DNA of 64,000 nucleotides from Dyella sp. 2HG41-7 (GTDB lineage Bacteria > Pseudomonadota > Gammaproteobacteria > Xanthomonadales > Rhodanobacteraceae), in contig NZ_JAJEJV010000004.1 in assembly GCF_021390675.1 (NCBI RefSeq), forward strand, positions 3,162,001 to 3,226,000, read 5' to 3'. Position numbers and translations under genes: made by a program. Position 1 is the first letter of the stretch. Every line of letters begins with the position of its first letter. Positions 8,511-17,260 of the stretch are shown in pieces. A model generated the notes under the pieces. The model made no database searches, was not told the origin of the DNA, and was given only the letters and a program-made list of their open reading frames with translations.

Positions 8511-11500
8511 TCAATAGTCGTAGGTCACACCGAACCGCACGTAGCGCGGCTGCTGCAACAACTCGGCGGTGCCATACAGCGGATTCGGCGTACCCGTGTC
8601 GTTGCTGTTGTATTCCCAGACGCGATTGAGTGCGACTTGGCTGTTGGTCACGTTGAACACGTCCAAACTGAAAGCGAGCTTGTGATCGGCAAAGGCCGGT
8701 CGATAACGCACGCCAAGATCGAGTTCTTTCATCCACGGCAAACGACCGTTGGTGCCCGGCGGATTGGGCTGCCCATTGCACCACGCGTACAGCGAGCCGT
8801 AGCCCACCGGGTCGCTTTGATCCGGACCGTACAAGCCGAGGCAATACTTCGGACCGCCGGAGACAAGCAGAAGGTTCGCTGACACCTGCCATTCCGGCGT
8901 CAGCTGGTAGTAACCGAACGCCTTGATCTGATGCGTGTGGTCGTTGCCCTGCGGACCGTTGGCAAAATACATCAGCTGTGGGAAATCCCAGTCGGTATTC
9001 TGTGTGCCGCCGCTGGACATGATGTCCGTTTCGCTCTGGCCTTCCGTGTTGCCGTAGCTGCGCGAGAACAGATAGTCGACCTTGCCGTACCACGTGCCGT
9101 CGAACGGATGTTCAAGGAACGATTCCAGCGAGTAGTAGCTGCGCACCATATGCGGGAAGCGCATCTGTGCGTTGCTCAGCGTGACGTTGTGGAACGCGCC
9201 GGTCGGATCTTGCACGGCAAACGTGTTCGCCTCGCCCGGATTGATGTAATAGCAAGTCGCCTGATTGGCGTCGACGATGCCTTGCTGCGCGGCCACGGCC
9301 GCAACCGTCGCGGTGTCGCAATAATCATCGATGTCATGACGCAGCAGACGGCGCGTGAACTTGGAGCCGTAGATCCACTTGTCGCCCGCAGCCTTGGTGA
9401 AACCGAGGATGTATTCGTCCTGCTCCTGCGATTTCAAACTGACCGCAGTGACCGAACGCGGATCGGGCAATTGGCCGTAAGCGCCGTCGGCCGATACCGG
9501 TGCGGAAACCTGCGTCAGTCCCGTCGGCGCACCGTTCGGCGCGATGCCACTGTAGGTGAAGTATTGCTGCGTGCTCGTGTAACCGTTGGCCGCGTTACCG
9601 GATACCAACGGCGTACCGAGGTTGTAGCGACCCGCATTGCCATACACCTTGAACGTGCCGTCGCCATTCACATCCCAGCTGAAACCGACGCGCGGCTGCC
9701 ACGACGGTGTGGTCTGACGGATATACGGCGTTTGTTCCGCGTTGATCTTGTTGACGTAGGTGTCATTGCGCACGCCGATGGACACCAGCCAGCGATCGCT
9801 CACTTGCCATTGGTCTTCCAAATACTGTGCGTTTTCGTACGCCTTCAACCGATACAGATTGTTGAAGACATCCTGCTCGACGTAATAGCCGCTGGCACCG
9901 TTCGGAAAGCCGCCAATCGCCGGCACGCCGAGGCTCGGCGAGATCGGCACATTCGGCGTGTTGGTCTGGTCATAACCCCACGAATAGCCCGGGCCCGACG
10001 ACGCGGAGCCTGCGTTGAAGGCACCATAGATCACATTATCGATACCGCCTGTGATCGTGTGGCTGCCCAGCGTGTACGTAAGGCTCAGACGCAGATTGCT
10101 GCTGTGGTAGTTCGGATTGCTGAGCTGGCTAATGGTTTGCGAGCCATTGTTTGGCACGCCGCCGTTGTAAGCAGGATTCTGATTGACCGCGCCGCTGATG
10201 TACGGATCATTCGCGTCGTAATCTTGCGGGATGGCATAACCGAACGTCTTCATCTTGCCGTACATAGCCGTGAAGGTGAGGCTATCGGTGATGTAACTGG
10301 TGAACTTGCCCGACCAGAATTCGCCGCCGGTCTTTGTGTTTTCCTGGAAACCGCGGAATGCGCCGTCGCTGAGGCTTGCGTAGTTGTAGTTGTAGATCGA
10401 ACCGCTCTGCTCTTGCTTGCTCGATGCGGTAGTCAGTTCAAGCAGATTCTTGTCGCTGATGTTCCAGTTGATCTTGACGTAGTACTTAGGCAAGCGCGTC
10501 GTGGTGTGATCCGATGTGCCGGGAGGACCCTGATTACCAGACGTTCCCGAAGAAACCGGATTGACGCTATAGGTACCCTGCGTGCTCGATTCGGCCGACG
10601 CGAAGAAGAACAACTTGTCCTTGATAATCGGGCCGCCGACATACAGGTCGTACACGGATTGCCACTGTGTATCCTTGTTGTTGGGCTGAAACAGATTGCC
10701 CGCGACCGGCGTCGGCGGCAGACCGTTGGCGTAATACGTGTTGATCTGGCTGTCACGCAGACCAGATGGCGCGTATTCGTACTGCGCGCCAAAATGCCAT
10801 TCGTTGGTGCCGCTCTTGCCGACCATGTTCAACACGCCGCCGTCGGAACGACCGTACTGCGCGCTATAGCCGCCGGTGTAAACCTCTTCCTGATCGATCG
10901 AACCGTACGGCAAGGTGATGCCGCCCGCGCCGCCATTGGGATCGGTCGTGTTGAAACCGTTGATGTAGTACGCGTTCTCCGGCGCGGCTGCGCCGCCGAA
11001 GCTGATCAGCGGATTGCCGGTCGTGCTCTTGGCGCCGGCCGCGTTGCTGACCGTGCCCGGCGCAAGCAGCGCAGCGGCTTCGGCCGAACGCGGCAGCGGC
11101 AATGCCGCCAACTGCTGCGACGTCACCACCGTGCGCGAGTCGACCGAACTGACGTCGATCGGCGGCGTTGCATTGGCCGACACCGACACGCCCGCCAACT
11201 GCTTCGCCGAGACGGCGCTGGCGAACGATACGTTTTCGCCGATGCCGACTTTCAACGTGATGTTGTCGCGCGTCTGCACCGCCGTACCGTTTTGCAGCAA
11301 GGTCACCGAATACGTGCCGATCGGCAACTGCGTCGCGTTGTAACGGCCGGCGCTATCCACGCCTACGGTGCGCGAGACGCCCGTATTGCTGCGAATTTGA
11401 ATGGTCGCGCCGCTCGGTGCGGACACCTGACCGTAGATGCTACTGGTGGTCGACTGGCCGTATGCGCCCGCCGACACCAACAACGTGGCCATCACGGCGA

Positions 11501-11603
11501 CAAGACGCTTTCGTTGCGATAGTAGGTTGCGCGTTGCAGTCGACGTGTTGGTGCTCGTCGTGCCGTGCGCTATGGCGTCGCGCTTGGATTTCTTTGCATA
11601 CAT
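8511..11603 (-). CDS. TonB-dependent receptor with CarboxypepD_reg-like N-terminal domain
   Basis: A 1030-residue outer-membrane receptor. A signal segment (LVAVMATLLVSAGAYGQ) is followed by a carboxypeptidase-regulatory-like beta-sandwich at about residues 40-120 (SIYGQVSAPSGATIQI, DSAGRYNATQLPIGTYSVTL). A plug follows (ALPLPRSAEAAALLAPGT, GGAAAPENAYYINGFNTTDP, QYGRSDGGVLNMVGKSG), then a ~22-strand barrel ending in RYVRFGVTYDY. This is the Oar-like class common in Lysobacterales for glycan uptake. The start MYAKKSKRD was chosen because GGGAGGG lies ahead of it; an ATG 12 codons earlier has no better site. Lying between kinases and hydrolases, it probably imports the oligosaccharide that those enzymes process. 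A very long antisense frame across it is a codon-bias shadow. Confidence 0.93.
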   Translation of the reverse strand: MYAKKSKRDAIAHGTTSTNTSTATRNLLSQRKRLVAVMATLLVSAGAYGQSTTSSIYGQVSAPSGATIQIRSNTGVSRTVGVDSAGRYNATQLPIGTYSVTLLQNGTAVQTRDNITLKVGIGENVSFASAVSAKQLAGVSVSANATPPIDVSSVDSRTVVTSQQLAALPLPRSAEAAALLAPGTVSNAAGAKSTTGNPLISFGGAAAPENAYYINGFNTTDPNGGAGGITLPYGSIDQEEVYTGGYSAQYGRSDGGVLNMVGKSGTNEWHFGAQYEYAPSGLRDSQINTYYANGLPPTPVAGNLFQPNNKDTQWQSVYDLYVGGPIIKDKLFFFASAESSTQGTYSVNPVSSGTSGNQGPPGTSDHTTTRLPKYYVKINWNISDKNLLELTTASSKQEQSGSIYNYNYASLSDGAFRGFQENTKTGGEFWSGKFTSYITDSLTFTAMYGKMKTFGYAIPQDYDANDPYISGAVNQNPAYNGGVPNNGSQTISQLSNPNYHSSNLRLSLTYTLGSHTITGGIDNVIYGAFNAGSASSGPGYSWGYDQTNTPNVPISPSLGVPAIGGFPNGASGYYVEQDVFNNLYRLKAYENAQYLEDQWQVSDRWLVSIGVRNDTYVNKINAEQTPYIRQTTPSWQPRVGFSWDVNGDGTFKVYGNAGRYNLGTPLVSGNAANGYTSTQQYFTYSGIAPNGAPTGLTQVSAPVSADGAYGQLPDPRSVTAVSLKSQEQDEYILGFTKAAGDKWIYGSKFTRRLLRHDIDDYCDTATVAAVAAQQGIVDANQATCYYINPGEANTFAVQDPTGAFHNVTLSNAQMRFPHMVRSYYSLESFLEHPFDGTWYGKVDYLFSRSYGNTEGQSETDIMSSGGTQNTDWDFPQLMYFANGPQGNDHTHQIKAFGYYQLTPEWQVSANLLLVSGGPKYCLGLYGPDQSDPVGYGSLYAWCNGQPNPPGTNGRLPWMKELDLGVRYRPAFADHKLAFSLDVFNVTNSQVALNRVWEYNSNDTGTPNPLYGTAELLQQPRYVRFGVTYDY

Positions 11604-11736
11604 CAGGAACAACCCTCCCATGTGGTAATGCCGCATCACTTGGAGACGCTCTCCCGTGTGCGCGTGTTGTGGTATCCGGCCGAAAGCTCCCCTTACGACG
11701 CGGATTTGGTTTTTTGTCTACAACTCCGTGCCACCA

Positions 11737-12699
11737 TCACTGTGACGATCCGACTTGCGCACCCAACGCCGGACGTATGCGTTGAACGTGCACGGTCGGA
11801 AGCAGCGACTCCACGACGCTGCTTTCTGCAAAACCCGTTTCTTCCGATTGCGCGTTGGCGACACCGCACGCGACGGCCATGCGCAATGCCTGCGCCAAAC
11901 TCATATGCCGCTGAAGGGCGACCGCCGTGCCAGCGAGAAAACAATCGCCCGATCCCACCGCATTGCGCACGTGCTCGGGACTGAGCTGCGCATGCCATAC
12001 ACCTGCGTCCCCGGCGGCGACGGCGCCCAATTCGCCCATCGTGACAACCGGCATGGCGATACCGCGCTCGCGCAGCGCTATCGCCGCCGCTTCGGCGGCT
12101 TGCATGTCGATGACTGGATTGCCGACCAGATCGCTGACTTCGTCGCGATTGGGTTTCACCAAGTACGGCTTCGCGTCGATGGCATGACGCAACGCTGCGC
12201 CGCTCGCATCGACCAAACAGCGCTTGCCGCGGCTGTTTACGTAATCGACTAGTTCGGCGTAGGTCGTATCGGGCAAACCGCGCGGCAGGCTGCCGGAGAG
12301 AATCACCAGCTCGCTGTTTTCGACGCTCTGCCGAAATGCCGCAAGCAGCGCTTCGCCTTCGGCTTCGCTCAATTGGGGCCCCTGCCCCAAGATCTCCGTC
12401 ATGCGCCCACTTTTCTCTTTCAGCGCGAAGCACTGCCGCAACTCGCTGCCGACCATCACGCCCTGGAAAGCGACGCCGCGCTCGCGCATGCGACGCGCGA
12501 TGAAATCCCGATGCGTCGCATCGACCAAACCGATCAGTTGAACTTTCTCGCCGAGCGCCGCAATGGTTTGCGCGACATGCACGCCTTTGCCGCCCGGATA
12601 AACCTTTTCTTCGCGCACGCGATGCACGTCGCCGGGCGTCAACGTATCGATATGGATCAAGCGATCGATAGCGGTGTTGAAGCCGGCGACGGTGATCAT
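11737..12699 (-). CDS. PfkB-family hexose-phosphate kinase (tagatose-6-P / fructose-1-P kinase type)
   Basis: A 320-residue kinase starting MITVAGFNTAIDRLIHI, the usual FruK/LacC N-terminus. PGGKGVHVAQTIAALG (residues ~37-52) binds sugar, and NAVGSGDCFLAG near residue 255 is the anion-hole and catalytic Asp signature of the 1-phosphofructokinase/tagatose-6-phosphate kinase subgroup. Next to agaS and an aldolase, phosphorylation of tagatose-6-phosphate to tagatose-1,6-bisphosphate is the likely role; fructose-1-phosphate kinase is the alternative. Its ATG overlaps the stop of the preceding kinase by four bases (ATGA), so translation is coupled. The open frame continues upstream to 12918, but that part lies over the neighbour and is not coding here. 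Confidence 0.85.
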   Translation of the reverse strand: MITVAGFNTAIDRLIHIDTLTPGDVHRVREEKVYPGGKGVHVAQTIAALGEKVQLIGLVDATHRDFIARRMRERGVAFQGVMVGSELRQCFALKEKSGRMTEILGQGPQLSEAEGEALLAAFRQSVENSELVILSGSLPRGLPDTTYAELVDYVNSRGKRCLVDASGAALRHAIDAKPYLVKPNRDEVSDLVGNPVIDMQAAEAAAIALRERGIAMPVVTMGELGAVAAGDAGVWHAQLSPEHVRNAVGSGDCFLAGTAVALQRHMSLAQALRMAVACGVANAQSEETGFAESSVVESLLPTVHVQRIRPALGAQVGSSQ

Positions 12700-13637
12700 G
12701 GCGTCTCCGTCAGCAAAGCCGATGCTTCGCTTGCCGTCGCTTGCGCCGTCGTACCGCCGACACCGCGCGTAGAAAGACTGCCGCACGCACTGCCCCAGCG
12801 CATGCAATCGACCCAGGGCAGCTTGCGCAGCCAGGCGTGCAGAAAGCCGGCGTCGAAGGAATCGCCCGCGCCGGTGGTATCGATGGCATCGACGGGATAC
12901 GCCGGCACATTGAGCCACTGCCCTTCGTACAAGCTGGTGCAGCCTTGGCGTCCGCGTTTTGCGACGGTGCGCGTGCGGCCGTTTTGCACGCTGGTCAGTG
13001 CATCGTGAAGCTCACTGCGCCCCGTAATGGCGAGCAATTCATCTTCGTTGGGCAAAAAGACGTCGACGTGCTTCAGAACGTCGAGCAGATCTTCGCCCCA
13101 GGTTTGCGTCGGGTCGAAACCCGGATCGAGCGAGGTGGTGAGCCCGGCCGCGCTCGCGCGCGCAAACAAATCGCGAATGCCCGGACGCAAGCCTTGTTGC
13201 AGGTAGTACGACGAGACGTGCAAGTGATGCGCGTTCTTCAGCCACTCGTCTTTGATGTCTTCCGCGCGCAACTCCGACATCGCGCCGGCGAACGTCACCA
13301 GCGCGCGATCCTGCGGCGTCGACAACGACGCCGTGACGCCGGTGCGCAACGCGTGATCGGGATGCAACGTCGAAACATCGATACCCGCATCGCGCAGCGC
13401 GTCCAAGCAAAACGCGCCCGACGCGTCCGCGCCAAGACACCCATGGAACGCGACGCGATTGCCCAGGCGCGCTAATCCCATCGCGCAAATCATCGAGGAG
13501 CTGCCGGGCGTCATCACAAAGTCGTCGGCCAACACTTCCTTGCCCGGCGTGGGCAAGGCGTGACAACCCTTGAAGACGAAATCAACGTTGATTTCGCCGA
13601 CCACCAGAATGCGTACAGGCTGCTCGTGCGATGTCAT
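12696..13637 (-). CDS. Ribokinase-like sugar kinase (PfkB family)
   Basis: A 313-residue kinase starting MTSHEQPVRILVVGEINVDF. TPGSSSMICAMGLARLG resembles the first PfkB signature with GG replaced by GS. The second signature is complete: DTTGAGDSFDAGFLHAW with catalytic Asp near residue 258. It belongs to the ribokinase branch and differs from the neighbouring kinase, so two successive phosphorylations are plausible: a free sugar or amino sugar at O6, then tagatose-6-phosphate at O1. Four-base overlaps join it to agaS upstream and to the second kinase downstream. The substrate is inferred only from context; a GalNAc or galactosamine kinase is one possibility. Confidence 0.83.
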   Translation of the reverse strand: MTSHEQPVRILVVGEINVDFVFKGCHALPTPGKEVLADDFVMTPGSSSMICAMGLARLGNRVAFHGCLGADASGAFCLDALRDAGIDVSTLHPDHALRTGVTASLSTPQDRALVTFAGAMSELRAEDIKDEWLKNAHHLHVSSYYLQQGLRPGIRDLFARASAAGLTTSLDPGFDPTQTWGEDLLDVLKHVDVFLPNEDELLAITGRSELHDALTSVQNGRTRTVAKRGRQGCTSLYEGQWLNVPAYPVDAIDTTGAGDSFDAGFLHAWLRKLPWVDCMRWGSACGSLSTRGVGGTTAQATASEASALLTETP

Positions 13638-14800
13638 GGCGTCGCTCCGTGCAACGCGAAATCTTCGACCACGCGCGTGAGCACGCCTTCGGAAGGCGTA
13701 TCGGGCTTGCCGCCGAGTTCCAGGCAGCGGAAAAACGCCAGCAATTGCGCGGCCACAACACCGGACAACACGGCAGGCACGTCCGCGTTCGATGCGGAAA
13801 GCGTCGTATCGATGGTCACATCGCCCGGCGACAACACATCCGCCGGAATGTCGTTACCGACGATCAACTTCGCCATGCCCAACTGCTTGCGCGACAACTC
13901 ACGCAGCAGATCGCACTCGAAACGACGCACCGCCGGATCGGGCGACAGTATCGCGACCGTTACCGTGTGCGGATGAATAAACGACATCGGTCCGTGGCGC
14001 AGACCGAGAAACGTTTCGGCCATGGTGACGACTTTGCCGCCCGTCATCTCCAGCATTTTCAACGCGCCTTCGCGCGCCGCGCCGAACGCTGCGCCACTAC
14101 CCAGATAAACGATCGATCGCACATCGCGCTGCGCCAACGCAGCGATCGCGTCGCCGTGCTTGTCGAAGATGTGTTGCGCATTCGCCGCTGCCACGTCGAT
14201 CGCGTTCGCGGTCAGCGCGGAGCGCGTGTCGTGCAGCACGCCCAGACCACCCACCAGCAAATTGGTGAAGCTGCTGGTCATCACCAGGCTGCGATCGTTG
14301 GTGCGCTCGTCCAGCACCACGGCGGTCACGCGCGGTTCGTGGCGATACTGCGTCGCGAGCTTGCCGTCGGCGTTGCAGGTGATCACCAAATGCCGCCACG
14401 CGGGCGCATCGGCCAGCAAGCTGTTGACGATCGCCGCGCTCTCGGGGCTATCGCCCGAACGCGCGATCGATATCAGCAAGCCCGGCCCTTGCGGCAATAC
14501 GCTGCGCCAATGCGTCAGCAAGGTGCCTGCGGCGATGGCCTGCACGGGAATGCCCAGCCCCTGCTGCAGCAAGGGCGCCAGACATTCGCCGATATAGATG
14601 GAACTGCCCGACCCGGTGAGCACGATATGCGCAGGCCGCGGGTCCAGCGCCTTCGCCAGCCGTTGCTGCGCTACTGTGCTCTGCAGAAGATCGAACGTGT
14701 CCCGCCAGGTGGCCGGCTGCTGCAGGATCTCGCGCAGCGTGTCCGCATAGCCCGCCGCGTGCTGCTCATCGACCGGGCGGTCCCGGAGATCGCTCAGCAT
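13634..14800 (-). CDS. agaS: AgaS-like sugar-phosphate deaminase/isomerase (SIS domains)
   Basis: A 388-residue protein with two SIS domains. TGSGSSIYIGECLAPLL and SIARSGDSPESAAIV (first half) and VYLGSGAAFGAAREGALKMLEMTGGKV (second half) bind phosphosugar; EMTGGKV..AETFLGLRHGPMSFI is typical of AgaS and the GlmS isomerase half. E. coli AgaS is 384 residues and converts galactosamine-6-phosphate to tagatose-6-phosphate plus ammonia. It is the first gene of the minus-strand operon and overlaps the next kinase by four bases. The ATG at 14800 gives the family length; an in-frame ATG at 14836 also exists, but a CTTTC-rich operator-like stretch lies between them. Neither start has a strong ribosome-binding site. 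Confidence 0.87.
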   Translation of the reverse strand: MLSDLRDRPVDEQHAAGYADTLREILQQPATWRDTFDLLQSTVAQQRLAKALDPRPAHIVLTGSGSSIYIGECLAPLLQQGLGIPVQAIAAGTLLTHWRSVLPQGPGLLISIARSGDSPESAAIVNSLLADAPAWRHLVITCNADGKLATQYRHEPRVTAVVLDERTNDRSLVMTSSFTNLLVGGLGVLHDTRSALTANAIDVAAANAQHIFDKHGDAIAALAQRDVRSIVYLGSGAAFGAAREGALKMLEMTGGKVVTMAETFLGLRHGPMSFIHPHTVTVAILSPDPAVRRFECDLLRELSRKQLGMAKLIVGNDIPADVLSPGDVTIDTTLSASNADVPAVLSGVVAAQLLAFFRCLELGGKPDTPSEGVLTRVVEDFALHGATP

Positions 14801-14802
14801 GT

Positions 14803-14824
14803 CTTTTTCTTTCGTTTTCTTATG
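14803..14824. promoter_or_regulatory. Candidate AgaR (DeoR-family) operator
   Basis: CTTTCGTTTTCTTATG with extra CTTTTT on its left sits immediately upstream of agaS in the divergent agaS/aldolase region. Pyrimidine-rich CTTTCGTTTTC repeats resemble operators of AgaR-type DeoR regulators, and an AgaR-like gene lies at 17261. A TTGACA at 14830-14835 may be the plus-strand -35 element. Confidence 0.5.
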
Positions 14825-14892
14825 AAGTCTTGACATTTTGCTCAATTCGCTCGAATCTGAAATCATTCGATGACGCCTCCAGAGTATTCGAA

Positions 14893-15810
14893 ATGAAAGA
14901 CTCGTTACAACACCTTTCGAAAACTTCCGAAAAGTTTTCCAAGCTTTCCCTCTCCCACGGCAAGCGAACCCGGCTGTGGCGCTTGATGTATGGGTCCGGC
15001 CCCCGCAACGGCAGCATGCTCGTGCTGCCGCTGGACCAGGGGCTAGAACACGGCCCGACCGACTTCTTCCCCCACCCGCCCGCCGTCGACCCGGAATATC
15101 AGTTCCGGCTTGCGGTGGAAGGCAATTTCTCCGCCATCGCCCTGGGTGTGGGCCTGGCCGAGAAATATATGGGCGACTGGTGCGGGCAAATTCCGCTGAT
15201 CCTCAAGCTCAACGGCAAAACCAATATCCCAAGCGATGCAGAGGCCACGTCGCCGCTGTTCGCCTCGGTGGAAGACGCCGTGCGTCTTGGCGCGGATGCC
15301 GTCGGTTACACCATGTACGTCGGCACGCCGCGCCAGCATGACGAAATCCGCCAGTTCGAAAAGGTGCGACAGGACTGCGAACGCTTCGGCATGCCGCTGG
15401 TGATGTGGTCGTATCCGCGCGGCGCCGCCATCGACGCCAAAGGCGGCAAAGGCAGCTTGTTTGCGCAGGATTACGCCGCGCGCGTCGCGTTGGAGTTCGG
15501 TGCAGACATCGTGAAACTGCACGAACCCGACGACAGCACCGCCAATGCACCCAAGCCCTACAACACGCTGCAAGAAGACGCCTCCGCCCGCACGCAACGC
15601 GTCGTGCGCTCGGCGGGACGCACCATGGTGTTGTTCTCCGGCGGCGAAAAGAACGACGACGACGCAGCCGTGCTGCGCAAGGTGGAGTTCTACATGGCGT
15701 CCGGCGCAACCGGCGTGATGTTCGGCCGAAATATGTGGCTGCGTCCGCTCGATCAGGCGATCGCGCTGGTCAAGCAGGTGCATCAGATCATGGCGAAATA
15801 CCCGCGCTGA
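14893..15810 (+). CDS. Class I (DhnA/FbaB-type) sugar-bisphosphate aldolase
   Basis: A 305-residue aldolase. LPLDQGLEHGP, IALGVGLAEKYMG, IPLILKLNGKTNIP, MPLVMWSYPRG and GADIVKLHEPD follow the FbaB/DhnA barrel. The Lys in IVKLH is the expected Schiff-base residue and GATGVMFGRNMW the phosphate-binding end. It cleaves a ketose-1,6-bisphosphate into dihydroxyacetone phosphate and glyceraldehyde-3-phosphate. Next to agaS and a tagatose-6-phosphate-type kinase, tagatose-1,6-bisphosphate is the likely substrate, although most relatives use fructose-1,6-bisphosphate. It is divergent from agaS, with 92 bases between starts. The first ~30 residues overlie a palindrome (14919-14939), so the start is less sure than the body. 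Confidence 0.88.
   Translation: MKDSLQHLSKTSEKFSKLSLSHGKRTRLWRLMYGSGPRNGSMLVLPLDQGLEHGPTDFFPHPPAVDPEYQFRLAVEGNFSAIALGVGLAEKYMGDWCGQIPLILKLNGKTNIPSDAEATSPLFASVEDAVRLGADAVGYTMYVGTPRQHDEIRQFEKVRQDCERFGMPLVMWSYPRGAAIDAKGGKGSLFAQDYAARVALEFGADIVKLHEPDDSTANAPKPYNTLQEDASARTQRVVRSAGRTMVLFSGGEKNDDDAAVLRKVEFYMASGATGVMFGRNMWLRPLDQAIALVKQVHQIMAKYPR
14919..14939. promoter_or_regulatory. 21-bp palindrome in the aldolase 5' end
   Basis: GAAAACTT-CCGAA-AAGTTTTC is a perfect 8-bp dyad, with CTTTCG to its left and CTTTCC to its right. It lies 26 bases inside the predicted coding region. It may be a second regulator-binding site or an RNA hairpin affecting translation. Confidence 0.45.
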
Positions 15811-15869
15811 CGCGCGACCCGAATCCGCGCGACTGCATGGCTAACCCCTTCCCATGCAGCTTGGCGCGG

Positions 15870-15935
15870 CGCCTCTCCCTCCCCGGTGGGATGCTCTGCG
15901 ACATCCCTCACCCGACCGGGGAGGGGGTTGAGGCG
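15870..15935. repeat. Degenerate REP-like inverted repeat
   Basis: CTCTCCCTCCCCGGTGGGAT and, about 20 bases on, CATCCCTCACCCGACCGGGGAGGG form a long imperfect hairpin of the GGGGAGAGGG family. A smaller hairpin, CTGCATGG/CCATGCAG, lies just before it (15833-15859). Together they fill the gap after the aldolase. Confidence 0.6.
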
Positions 15936-16001
15936 ATAAGCTCTTGATATCCAGCCCATGCATCAACGAGCTTGTTCTGTTCTTCTGAAAATCAGAAAGC
16001 G

Positions 16002-17258
16002 ATGCCACACCAAAAACGCAAACCTAGCGCGCCAGCCTGGTCCTTCCGCACGCAAACCCGCGGAGGATGCTTCTGTTGCGCACCGCCTCGTGGCGCTGGC
16101 ATCGTTCAAATGGGCAACGGCAAGAATCCACTACAAACGGCGCCCGATCGCAGCAAGAGCGAGCTGCGCCTGAAGGATTTCAAACCGCGCAGCATGCTTC
16201 GCGTGGAAAAAAACCGCATCGAGCGTCCGCGCTTTCCGGTGATCGATGCGCACACGCATCTGACGTGGTCGAGCAAAGTGCGCAACGGTGTATCGGTCGG
16301 CGAAGAAATCGTCGTCTTCGCCAAACCCGAAGATCTGTTGCCGGTGATGGATCGCAAAGGCATTCGCACGCTGGTCAATCTCACCGGCGGCGTGGGCAAA
16401 GGTCTGGAACAGAGCATCGCGCTGTTCGACAAAGTGGCGCCGGGACGTTTTATCACGCTCACCGAACCTTCGTTCGAACATTTTCCCGAAGCGAATTTTC
16501 CGCAGCTGCAGGCCGACGCCATCGCGCATGCGCATCGTGTCGGCGCGCGTGGACTGAAACTGCTCAAAACGCTGGGGCTTTACTTGCGCGAACAGCTCGA
16601 TAGCGGACCGCTCGTTCCGGTGGACGACCGCCGCTTCGATCCGATGTGGGAAGCCTGCGCCGCGCACAATATGCCGGTGTTTATGCACGTGTCCGATCCG
16701 GAAGCGTTTTTCCTGCCCACGGACGAACATAACGAGCGCTACGAGGAACTGAGCAATCACCCGGATTGGTCGTTCTACGGCCCCGAATTTCCCAGCAACG
16801 AAGAGTTGCTCGCCGCGCGCGATCGAGTGATTGCGCGCCATCCCAACACCACCTTCGCACTGATGCACGTGGGCAATTGGGCGGAAAATCTCGACGCCGT
16901 GGCCGATTGCCTGGACCGTTTCCCCAACACTTTGGTCGATATCAGCGCACGCATCGGCGAGCTTGGCCGACAGCCGCGTACCGCCCAGCGCTTTTTCGAC
17001 CGATATCAGGACCGCATCCTGTTCGGCACCGATGCGGTGCCCTCGCCCTATGGCGACGACGTCCCGCAACAGCTGTTCGGCGACGAGCTCTACGAGATCT
17101 ATTACCGCTTCCTCGAAACGGAGGACGAATACTTCGACTACGCCCCCGCCGAGGTCCCTCCGCAAGGGCGCTGGTCCATCTACGGCCTGGGTCTGACAGA
17201 CACGGTTCTTCGCAAGATATACCATGACAACGCTGCCAGACTCCTAGGCCTAAGCTAG
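16002..17258 (+). CDS. Amidohydrolase-family protein in the aga locus
   Basis: About 418 residues from the ATG at 16002 (weak AGAAAG site); a start at 16110 giving 382 residues is equally possible. The body is an amidohydrolase TIM barrel: VIDAHTHLTWSS carries the first metal-binding His pair, GLKLLKTLG, MHVGNWAEN and FGTDAVPSPYG supply later ligands including the Asp. The C-terminal part is rich in Asp/Glu/Tyr (ETEDEYFDYAP). It ends two bases before agaR, so the two are probably cotranscribed. No NagA/AgaA-type N-acetylgalactosamine-6-phosphate deacetylase is visible in the window. Whether this enzyme fills that step, or acts as a lactonase or other hydrolase, is open. Confidence 0.78.
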   Translation: MPHQKRKPSAPAWSFRTQTRGGCFCCAPPRGAGIVQMGNGKNPLQTAPDRSKSELRLKDFKPRSMLRVEKNRIERPRFPVIDAHTHLTWSSKVRNGVSVGEEIVVFAKPEDLLPVMDRKGIRTLVNLTGGVGKGLEQSIALFDKVAPGRFITLTEPSFEHFPEANFPQLQADAIAHAHRVGARGLKLLKTLGLYLREQLDSGPLVPVDDRRFDPMWEACAAHNMPVFMHVSDPEAFFLPTDEHNERYEELSNHPDWSFYGPEFPSNEELLAARDRVIARHPNTTFALMHVGNWAENLDAVADCLDRFPNTLVDISARIGELGRQPRTAQRFFDRYQDRILFGTDAVPSPYGDDVPQQLFGDELYEIYYRFLETEDEYFDYAPAEVPPQGRWSIYGLGLTDTVLRKIYHDNAARLLGLS

Positions 17259-17260
17259 TC

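Noticed and set aside
8931-11522. 863-codon open frame on the plus strand across the TonB receptor gene
   Set aside because: Exactly antisense to a well-supported receptor, Arg/Val/Ala-rich composition and no domain: a codon-bias shadow in GC-rich DNA.
15833-15859. CTGCATGG/CCATGCAG hairpin as an aldolase terminator
   Set aside because: No U run and an 11-base loop; more likely part of the adjoining REP-like repeat.
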